21,206 nucleotides of DNA from JACPFV01 sp035526825 (lineage in GTDB: Bacteria; Pseudomonadota; Gammaproteobacteria; Nevskiales; Nevskiaceae). The position numbers were made by a program, and so were the translations under genes. The DNA is taken from contig DATLBT010000128.1 in the NCBI GenBank assembly GCA_035526825.1, positions 1 to 21,206 on the forward strand. Reading direction: 5' to 3'. Below, one piece after another: positions 8,097-14,097 of this stretch. Positions within the stretch are counted from its first letter, which is position 1. Each line of letters starts with the position of its first letter. Under the pieces are notes generated by a model that saw only the letters and a program-made list of their open reading frames with translations, made no database searches and was not told where the DNA came from.

Positions 8097-8222
8097 GCCG
8101 TTTCCCCGTTCTGGATGGCAAAAAGCATCGTCGGGCAGGCGCACGCGGCACCGAATCACCCGTTGGGACGAGCGCGCGGGGCCTATCCCCTATACTGCCC
8201 GCCGGAGAGTCGGGGGCTTCCG
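8097..8222. promoter_or_regulatory. Divergent ksi / regulator intergenic region
   Basis: This 126-base gap lies between the divergent isomerase and LuxR-type genes and should hold both promoters and perhaps an autoregulatory operator. A possible -10 box TATACT is at 8191-8196, but no -35 box sits at a normal distance. No clear operator palindrome was found by eye. Confidence 0.4.
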
Positions 8223-9431
8223 ATGGCGACGAGCATGAAGAGCGTTGCGGCCAACGTACGCGCCAGCGGGCGCGCCGCGGTTGCGCGTGCCGACCTGACC
8301 AAGGGCATCTCGCTCGGCAAGGTCGACGCCCTCCTCGGCGCCATCTACGACGGCCCGATGCAATCGCCGCCCTGGTCCACCGCACTGCCCCTGCTGCGCG
8401 ACGTCCTGCGCGCCAAGCACGTCACCCTGATGCTGCGGCCGCCCTCGCCCGATTCATCGGGCGTCATGATCAATACCGGACCGGTCACTTCGCAGGGCGT
8501 CGAGTCCTACGAAACGCACTTCTTTGCACTCGACCCGTTCGTGCGGCTCAAGGAAGGCGAAGTCGTGACGGCCGAGGAGCTGATCGGCAAGGCCTGGCTC
8601 GACAGCCCGGTCTATCGCGAATACCTGCAGCCGCTCGACATCCGCCACCTGCTCGGCACCGACATCTATACCGAGGAAGGCATCGAGTGCCGCCTGCGCA
8701 TCACGCGCTCGCACGAAGCCCGGCCGTTCACCGGCGAGGACAAGGCGCTGGTGCGCTGGCTCGTGCCGCACATGAAGCGCTCGATCCAGCTGCATGCGCG
8801 GCTCGACTTTCTCGAGTGTGAGCGCCAGCTGTTCGCCGGCACCGTCAATCGCATGCTGCTCGGCATGATCAGCTTCGACCATGCCGGCAATCTGCTCGAG
8901 ACAAACCAGGAAGCGCGCCGCATCCTCGCCGAGAAAGACGGCATCACGCTTTCCGGCAACATGCTGGTTGCGCACGGCAGCAACGAAGGCCGTGAACTGC
9001 AGCGCATGATCCGCCAGGCGCTGTCGCCCATTACGCCGGCGGCACAAGGCCCGGGCGTGGTCGAGGCGCTTGCCGTGACGCGGCCGTCGGGCCGCGCCAA
9101 GCTCGGCGTGCTGGTCAAGGCCATCCCGCTGGGCCAGTGGTCCGAGAGCCGTCATCGCCCCGCCGTGGTCGTATTCCTGCGCGACCCCGAATCCAATGCC
9201 GTGCAGCCGAGCCACGAACTGGTGCGCCGATTGTTCGAGCTCACACGCATGGAGGCGACGCTGGCGTTGCTGCTCGCCGAAGGGTATACGCTCGACGAGG
9301 CGGCCGAGAAGATGAATGTGCGGCGCAATACCGCGCGCACGCATTTGCGGTCGATCTTCTGCAAGACCGGCGTCACGCGGCAGACGATGCTGGTGCGGTT
9401 GCTCCTCAACAGCGTCATCAGCCTGGGCTAA
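8223..9431 (+). CDS. LuxR-type transcriptional regulator, TeiR-like
   Basis: A 402-residue regulator. The last about 65 residues form a LuxR-type helix-turn-helix (LTRMEATLALLLAEG, then TLDEAAEKMNVRRNTARTH and IFCKTG). The N-terminal part (about 30-330) contains a sensor-like region including a PAS-like segment around MISFDHAGNLLETNQEARRIL. Length and architecture resemble TeiR of Comamonas testosteroni, a steroid-responsive activator. The position divergent from ksi and upstream of a SnoaL gene supports control of the steroid genes; a specific ligand is not shown by the sequence. The start at 8223 follows a G-rich site (ggggg). Confidence 0.8.
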   Translation: MATSMKSVAANVRASGRAAVARADLTKGISLGKVDALLGAIYDGPMQSPPWSTALPLLRDVLRAKHVTLMLRPPSPDSSGVMINTGPVTSQGVESYETHFFALDPFVRLKEGEVVTAEELIGKAWLDSPVYREYLQPLDIRHLLGTDIYTEEGIECRLRITRSHEARPFTGEDKALVRWLVPHMKRSIQLHARLDFLECERQLFAGTVNRMLLGMISFDHAGNLLETNQEARRILAEKDGITLSGNMLVAHGSNEGRELQRMIRQALSPITPAAQGPGVVEALAVTRPSGRAKLGVLVKAIPLGQWSESRHRPAVVVFLRDPESNAVQPSHELVRRLFELTRMEATLALLLAEGYTLDEAAEKMNVRRNTARTHLRSIFCKTGVTRQTMLVRLLLNSVISLG

Positions 9432-9887
9432 ATGGTGTCAGACCCCACGGCCGACCCGCTCGCGCTGACGCGGCTGGTGACCGAATACGCCTACGCCATC
9501 GACGAGCGCAATTTCGACGCGCTCGATCGCGTGTTCACTGCCGACGCCTACATCGACTACCGCGCGATGGGCGGCATCGATGGCCCCTACCCCAAGGTCA
9601 AGGCGTGGCTGCCGATGGCCTTGAAGGATTTTCCGGGGTTCATGCACTTCATCGGCAACCAGCTGTTCGACGTCACCGGCGACACGGCAACTGGCAAGGT
9701 CGCATGCCTCAACCCGATGCGCGTGCCCAAGGTGGGCGGCGGCGACGAGACGATGATCCTGGGGCTCTGGTACCTCGACAAGTACGAGCGCACGCCCGAC
9801 GGCTGGCGGATCACCGAGCGCGTGGAGAAGCGCTGCTTCGACCACAGCATGCCGGAGTGGATGAAGAAGGCGTTGAAACTGGCCTAG
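9432..9887 (+). CDS. SnoaL/NTF2-like protein, possible steroid dehydratase
   Basis: A 151-residue single-domain protein of the SnoaL_4 (NTF2-like cone fold) family. The ATG follows the regulator's stop codon directly (TAAATG) with no strong ribosome binding site, so translation is probably coupled. Residues Y19, D24 and H72 have the same spacing as the Tyr30/Asp35/His83 set that I recall for the bile-acid 7-alpha-dehydratase BaiE. Family members include dehydratases, isomerases and cyclases acting on steroids and polyketides. A dehydratase on a hydroxylated steroid is plausible but inferred. It ends just before a repeat. Confidence 0.75.
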   Translation: MVSDPTADPLALTRLVTEYAYAIDERNFDALDRVFTADAYIDYRAMGGIDGPYPKVKAWLPMALKDFPGFMHFIGNQLFDVTGDTATGKVACLNPMRVPKVGGGDETMILGLWYLDKYERTPDGWRITERVEKRCFDHSMPEWMKKALKLA

Positions 9888-9899
9888 GTCCAAACCCAC

Positions 9900-9990
9900 C
9901 CGTTCACCCCGAGTAGCTCGCGGAGCGAGCATATCGAGGGGCCGGCACCGTCCCTCGATACGCGCCTCCGGCGCTACTCGGGATGAACGG
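9900..9990. repeat. Palindromic repeat, CCGTTCACCCCGAGTAGC family
   Basis: Terminal arms 9900-9917 and 9973-9990 are inverted copies with one mismatch, and inner atcgaggg/ccctcgat arms also pair. It resembles the TGTCATCCCGA repeats in layout but has different sequence. It fills the gap between two convergent SnoaL-like genes and could act as a transcript-end hairpin; no T tract was seen. Confidence 0.75.
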
Positions 9991-10007
9991 CCTTTCTCAC
10001 ACCCCCG

Positions 10008-10502
10008 CTAAAACTTCCCCGGCGGCAGTTTCTTGCCGTGCTTCGCCAGATAATGCGTGGTGAAATTCGGCACGTCTTTCACCTCGGCCATCGTCTCGAA
10101 GATCCGCTCGTAGGTCGCGCGCTGGATCAGCCAGCGGCCCTCGCGCTTGACGTAAGTGTCCTTGTACAGCGCGCTGCCTTCGGTGACGATCTTGTGACGC
10201 AGGTCGATGAACCAGTCGCGCAGGTACCACGTCCCCGTCGCCTCGGTCGGCGATGTCACGTCGATCTCGGGATGGTGCACCTGGTGGCAGCCCACGGCCT
10301 CCGAGTGAAACGCGTTCTCGAGCGCGCTGATGATCTTGTCGCGCCCGCTGAACTCGTATTTGTAGCGGCCGCCGATGTAGGAGATGCTCGCGTCCTCGGT
10401 GAACAGCGTCTTCATCTCGGTGAAGTTCGCGGTGTCGAGGCAGCGGCAGTAGGCGTACTTCACGCGCTTGATCAGCTCGATGTCTTCGAGTCTAAGCGCC
10501 AT
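10008..10502 (-). CDS. SnoaL/NTF2-like protein, possible steroid dehydratase, last gene of minus-strand operon
   Basis: A 164-residue SnoaL_4-type protein. It has Y18 and D23 with the five-residue spacing seen in BaiE-like dehydratases, and the histidine cluster CHQVHH (H73, H76, H77) where the catalytic His is expected. The first 30 residues (VKYAYCRCLDTANFTEMKTLF) and WYLRDWFIDLR are typical of the family. AGGA lies ten bases before the ATG. It follows the SDR gene in the same direction after 57 bases that include a REP unit. A dehydratase or isomerase for a steroid intermediate is likely; the exact substrate cannot be read from sequence. Confidence 0.75.
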   Translation of the reverse strand: MALRLEDIELIKRVKYAYCRCLDTANFTEMKTLFTEDASISYIGGRYKYEFSGRDKIISALENAFHSEAVGCHQVHHPEIDVTSPTEATGTWYLRDWFIDLRHKIVTEGSALYKDTYVKREGRWLIQRATYERIFETMAEVKDVPNFTTHYLAKHGKKLPPGKF

Positions 10503-10517
10503 GTCGGTTCAGTCCTG

Positions 10518-10540
10518 TCGCGCCCAGGGGCGCTCCCACA
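10518..10540. repeat. REP unit, GGCCGCTCCCACA family (single copy)
   Basis: The sequence tcgcgcccaggggcgctccc followed by aca lies between the SDR stop and the SnoaL-like start. It is nearly identical to the arms of the pair at 12452-12549, and is one of several copies in the window. Confidence 0.8.
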
Positions 10541-10559
10541 AAAGATTTCACAAGAGTAA

Positions 10560-11327
10560 TCAGACGCCAAAGCCGCCGGAGACGTTGATCTGTTGTCCGG
10601 TCACATAGCCGTTGGTGGCCAGGAACACCGCGGCGTGGCCAATCTCCTCGGGCTTGCCCCAGCGCTTGAGGCACAGCAACTTGTGCGTCTCGTCGGTCCA
10701 CTTCTGGTCGAACACGCCACGCTCGAGCAGCACCAGGAACATGCCGGCCTCGATCACGCCGACGAGGATCGAGTTCGCGCGGATGTTGTGGCGGCCCTCT
10801 TCCTTGGCGATGCCCTTGATCAGTGCCTCGTTGGCGGCCTTTGGAATCACTGACAGGCCATCCTTGGGTGGATACCACAGGTGGCCGGCCGAGCCGAGGT
10901 GCACGTAGGAGCCGCCGCCGTTCTTGCGCAGGTGCGGCAACGTCGCTTGCACCGCGTTGAAGAAGCCGTGCACTTCGATGTCGATGGACTTGCGCCACAG
11001 CTCCTGCGGCACATCGGCGAGCTGCACCTGCTCGACCACCGGCCCGGCGGCCCAGCCCACGGTGTGGATGCGGCCGTGCGCCTTCACCGCCGCCGCAACC
11101 GCGACATCGACTTGGGCGCGATCGGCGACGTCCGCCTGGTGCACGGTGACCCTGCGGCCCGCCGCGGCAATGTCACCGGCGACCTTCTCGGCCACGTCCT
11201 TCTTCGACCTGTAGACGATGGCGACGTCGGTGCCGGCCTTGGCAAAGGACTTGGCCACATGCTGGCCGATGCCGCCGCTGCCACCGAACACGAGCGCGGC
11301 GCCCCCGGGAAATGAATTCTGGTTCAT
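10560..11327 (-). CDS. Short-chain dehydrogenase/reductase with catalytic Tyr replaced
   Basis: A 255-residue protein of the classical SDR fold. ATG at 11327 is preceded by AAGGA, and the gene starts 10 bases after the LolA-like gene's stop. The cofactor motif is GGSGGIG (residues 15-21), and WAAG at 92-95 takes the place of NNAG. The active-site serine is S146, but the Tyr position 13 residues later is S159, followed by K163 (SVIPK in place of YxxxK). This means it cannot use the usual Tyr-driven mechanism, so it may have a different reaction or only bind ligand. The C-terminal TGQQINVSGGFGV is normal for the family. Context suggests a hydroxysteroid substrate, but function is uncertain. Confidence 0.85.
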   Translation of the reverse strand: MNQNSFPGGAALVFGGSGGIGQHVAKSFAKAGTDVAIVYRSKKDVAEKVAGDIAAAGRRVTVHQADVADRAQVDVAVAAAVKAHGRIHTVGWAAGPVVEQVQLADVPQELWRKSIDIEVHGFFNAVQATLPHLRKNGGGSYVHLGSAGHLWYPPKDGLSVIPKAANEALIKGIAKEEGRHNIRANSILVGVIEAGMFLVLLERGVFDQKWTDETHKLLCLKRWGKPEEIGHAAVFLATNGYVTGQQINVSGGFGV

Positions 11328-11337
11328 GGCAAGTCCT

Positions 11338-12126
11338 TCAGGGTCCCAGGTGGAATGTGTTGGGATCGAAATAGCGTGACGCTGGCGGCTTCGCCGCATC
11401 GAGCTTGCCGGTCTTGAGCACGGTGCGCGTGCCGGAGCTCGCGTCGCGCATCTCGATTTCGCTTACGTACCAGAGTTCGCCAGACTTACGCAGCGATCCC
11501 GCGGGGGAACTCAGCTCTTTCGAGACCTTCTTGTTATCCCAGAACTCCGCTCGCACCGCGACGCACGCCTGCTGGTCGACCCAGACCTTGGCCATGGTGT
11601 AGCGCGTTTCGGTGCCCGGCACGGCGCGGGCCGTGAGCACGTAAGCCGGCCGGCCATTGACCTGCTCCGTCACCAGCGACTCCGCCAGCAAGTCGACGAA
11701 CGCGTTCTGCAACTGCTTGAAATCGAAGTAGCTGAAATTGGTGCCCAGCAGGGATGCATCGGCGAAGGTGCCGGTCACGCGGCGCACCCGCTTGACGCCC
11801 GGCAGGTAGACGAACATGCCATCGCGCAGGTAGTCGTCGGTCTCGCGCACAAGGTACGCGGCGCCCTTGAACTCGGCGGGCGCGTCGACGCGCAGCGTCG
11901 CGTGCATCATCGCGCCCTGGGGGCCGCCATTTTCCTTGCTCGAGTACAGGCGGCCCTGCAGCGTGCGCGAACCGCCGACGCGATCGTAGGTCGTCAACTC
12001 GAGCTGGCCGATGGTCAGGAATGGCGGCACGCGAGTCCGCATGCATTCGACGACGCTCTTGGTGGTTTCCTCGGCGTGGGCGTTCGGAATCAGCAGCACG
12101 AAGAGCAGCAATGCAAGGCGTTTCAT
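11338..12126 (-). CDS. LolA-like periplasmic lipoprotein-sorting family protein
   Basis: A 262-residue protein with a Sec signal peptide cut after AHA (residue 18). The mature part has the PF17131-like LolA fold pattern: LRVDAPAEFKGAAYLVRE, YLPGVKRVRRVTG, FADASLLGTNFSYFDF, then YTMAKVWVDQQACVAVRAEFWD. Such proteins bind hydrophobic ligands in the periplasm and often accompany RND/MMPL exporters, none of which is in this window. It sits between the HupE-like and SDR genes with 19- and 10-base gaps, so it belongs to the operon. A carrier for lipid or steroid across the periplasm is a reasonable guess, not shown. Confidence 0.8.
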   Translation of the reverse strand: MKRLALLLFVLLIPNAHAEETTKSVVECMRTRVPPFLTIGQLELTTYDRVGGSRTLQGRLYSSKENGGPQGAMMHATLRVDAPAEFKGAAYLVRETDDYLRDGMFVYLPGVKRVRRVTGTFADASLLGTNFSYFDFKQLQNAFVDLLAESLVTEQVNGRPAYVLTARAVPGTETRYTMAKVWVDQQACVAVRAEFWDNKKVSKELSSPAGSLRKSGELWYVSEIEMRDASSGTRTVLKTGKLDAAKPPASRYFDPNTFHLGP

Positions 12127-12145
12127 GGTTTCCCCCTAATGTCCG

Positions 12146-13210
12146 TCACGCGATCAGCGCGAACGATCTCTCCAGCATCCAGCATACGGCCATCGCTCCG
12201 ATGCCGTGCGCAGCGAGCGCGGGTCCGGGGCGCGGCCACGACCAGCGCCGCGCGGCGAGCGCGGCGACAAGCAACAACGCGATCACGGCGAGTTGCGCGG
12301 CTTCGATGCCGAGATTGAACGCCAGCAGCGACAGCGGCACAGCGTCAGCCGGCAGGCCCGCTTCGCGCAGCGCGGCGGCGAAGCCGAGGCCGTGGATCAG
12401 GCCGAAGGCGGCGGCAGTCAGCCAAGGCGGCGACGGGTGGTGCCATCGGCTCGTCGGGCCCAGGGGCCCTCCCACAGAGAGATTCGGGAGGGGTTTTTGG
12501 CTCGGTGCAGTCACTAAATCCTTCTGTGGGAGGGCCCCTGGGCGCGACGCGCGGGTGATCAACGCCAGCGCAACCCATAGCAGCGACGCCGCGATCAGCA
12601 GCTCCGCCAGCGGCGACATCATCGGCACCACACCGAGCACCGCGAGGCTCAGCGTCACGCTGTGCCCCAGCGTGAACGCCGTGACCGTCGCGACCAGCGA
12701 CCGCACTCCCGGCACCAGCAGGAACAGGCCGAGCAAAAACAGCAGGTGGTCAAGGCCGAGCACCAGGTGTTCCATGCCCATCGCGAGGTAGGGCCCGAAC
12801 ACCCCGACCGGCTCCAGCGCCACGATCGTCTCCGGCTCATCCGCACCGAGGAGCGCGCTGAATGGCGCGCCGGCCAGCGGAACCACGCGCACGATCACAT
12901 TGATGCCGCTACCGTCCAGCCCATCGACCGCCAGCGCCGCGCCCGCGAGATCGCCCTCGCAACGCACGACCCACCGGCGCGTCAGCGCCTCGCCCGCTTC
13001 GATCCGCTCATCCGGCGTCGACAGCGCCGTGCACGTTTCGGGCAGCCGCGGCGTTACCGGACCGCTCGCCGCGCGCGCCACCGACGTGCGCCACAGCACC
13101 GCGTAACGCTCCGGCGCCACTTCGGTGAGCTCGAGCAATCCCGGCGCGAGCGGATGCGCCGTCGCAGGCAACGCGGCAAGCGCCAACAGCAGCGCGGCGA
13201 GAGCCCTCAT
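12146..13210 (-). CDS. HupE/UreJ-like membrane protein with REP-encoded loop
   Basis: A 354-residue protein with a signal peptide ending ATAHP, a periplasmic domain of about 115 residues (LAPGLLELTEVAPERYAVLW), and about six membrane helices. Hallmark histidine motifs are GMEHLVLGLDHLLF (145-158), FTLGHSVTLS (179-188) and FGLIHGLGFA (269-278). HupE/UreJ proteins are metal (nickel/cobalt) permease-like, but long forms such as this have no proven role. Residues 221-253, between helices 3 and 4, are encoded by an inverted REP pair (12452-12549); that loop would be cytoplasmic. The ATG overlaps the PPIase stop by four bases, which suggests translational coupling. Confidence 0.85.
   Translation of the reverse strand: MRALAALLLALAALPATAHPLAPGLLELTEVAPERYAVLWRTSVARAASGPVTPRLPETCTALSTPDERIEAGEALTRRWVVRCEGDLAGAALAVDGLDGSGINVIVRVVPLAGAPFSALLGADEPETIVALEPVGVFGPYLAMGMEHLVLGLDHLLFLLGLFLLVPGVRSLVATVTAFTLGHSVTLSLAVLGVVPMMSPLAELLIAASLLWVALALITRASRPGALPQKDLVTAPSQKPLPNLSVGGPLGPTSRWHHPSPPWLTAAAFGLIHGLGFAAALREAGLPADAVPLSLLAFNLGIEAAQLAVIALLLVAALAARRWSWPRPGPALAAHGIGAMAVCWMLERSFALIA
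12452..12549. repeat. Inverted REP pair (BIME-like) inside the HupE-like gene
   Basis: Arms at 12452-12477 and 12524-12549 are inverted copies over 26 bases with a single mismatch, separated by a 46-base spacer. The core gcccaggggccctcccacag matches the REP unit at 10518-10540. The reading frame of the HupE-like gene stays open through it. Confidence 0.92.
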
Positions 13211-14097
13211 CGCGATGCCACTTGCGGCCACTGCACGCGCACCGGGTAGGCCGCGCGCAGCACCGCCGAAGCTTCTCGCACGCGCTCGCCCTCAAGCTCT
13301 TCGCGCGCGGCGTACCGGGCGCGGCGTTGCGCCGCGACGGTATCGATCGGGGTCACAGGCACATCCTCGACGCGCACGGTGTGCGTGCCATACGCCGACT
13401 CGATCGGCCCTACCCACTGCCCGCGCGGCGCCGCCATCACGGCGCGGGCGAATGCATCGCCGAAGATCCGCGCCAACTCGTTTTCCGTGCGCGCCTCGAC
13501 CTGCGCCCCCGGCAAGAGGCTGGCGCTCGCCGCATCGCGCGGCCTGAAGCGCTGCTCGAAGCGCACTCGCGGCCGCGGCGCATAGCGCGGCGCGTGCGCT
13601 TCGATGTGGGCGCGCACGTCGGCTTCGGCCACGACGAGGTCCGCGACCATGCGCTCCTCCATCGCCTGCACCAGGCGTCGACGCGCAACCACGTCGCGCC
13701 TTGCCATGCCCAGCGCCAGTGCCTCCGCCAGCAGCGCGGCATCGCCGGCAGGCGCCTCGCGCCGTGCGAAGCGCAGGTTCTGCACCAGGCGGCTGCGCAC
13801 TACCGCGTCGCTGCGATCCAGGCCGAGTCGCAGCGCCTCGCGCACCAGCATCTCCTCGTCGGCGTGGCGGCGGATCATTGCGTCGAGCTGCGACGATGTC
13901 GGTGGCACGCGCGTTTCCGCGATCCACTCCGCGCGCAGTTGCTCGACCTGCGCGACGCTGACCACGATGGGCTCGGCGCCGACGCCGAGCGTGCGGCCGT
14001 CATCGGTGACCCAGCGCAGCGCAAACAACAGCAGGCCCAGCGCTCCCATACGCGCCATGGCCTTCACGACGGCCGATACCAGATCGGCGACGTCCAT
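13207..14097 (-). CDS. Parvulin-type peptidyl-prolyl isomerase, membrane-anchored
   Basis: A 296-residue protein with one N-terminal membrane helix (about residues 16-29, MGALGLLLFALRW), so anchored with its body in the periplasm. An N-terminal helical SurA/PpiD-like region follows. A shortened rotamase-like segment comes after it (FARAVMAAPRGQWVGPIESAYGTHTVRVEDV), which fits PF13145-type parvulins. I chose ATG at 14097, preceded by AGGAG at a six-base distance; this overlaps the 3' end of the DUF3604 gene by 34 bases. A later ATG at 14058 is possible. Its stop overlaps the HupE-like start (ATGA). It probably folds an envelope protein of this module; client unknown. Confidence 0.8.
   Translation of the reverse strand: MDVADLVSAVVKAMARMGALGLLLFALRWVTDDGRTLGVGAEPIVVSVAQVEQLRAEWIAETRVPPTSSQLDAMIRRHADEEMLVREALRLGLDRSDAVVRSRLVQNLRFARREAPAGDAALLAEALALGMARRDVVARRRLVQAMEERMVADLVVAEADVRAHIEAHAPRYAPRPRVRFEQRFRPRDAASASLLPGAQVEARTENELARIFGDAFARAVMAAPRGQWVGPIESAYGTHTVRVEDVPVTPIDTVAAQRRARYAAREELEGERVREASAVLRAAYPVRVQWPQVASR

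Noticed and set aside
8097..8159. Longer N-terminus for the ketosteroid isomerase (start at 8159)
   Set aside because: The extra 21 residues do not resemble any isomerase, while the GTG at 8096 gives catalytic residues at the canonical numbers 14 and 38 and has a ribosome binding site.
8163..8196. Sigma70-like promoter TTGGGA / TATACT before the LuxR-type gene
   Set aside because: The boxes are 22 bases apart, too far for a standard promoter; only the -10-like box is worth noting.
8223..9887. LuxR-type regulator and SnoaL-like protein as one frameshifted fusion
   Set aside because: Both are complete family-length proteins; the TAAATG junction is a normal coupled gene boundary.
12146..13210. 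HupE-like gene as part of a hydrogenase or urease cluster
   Set aside because: No hydrogenase, urease or nickel-chaperone genes are present; the neighbours are DUF3604, PPIase and LolA-like genes.
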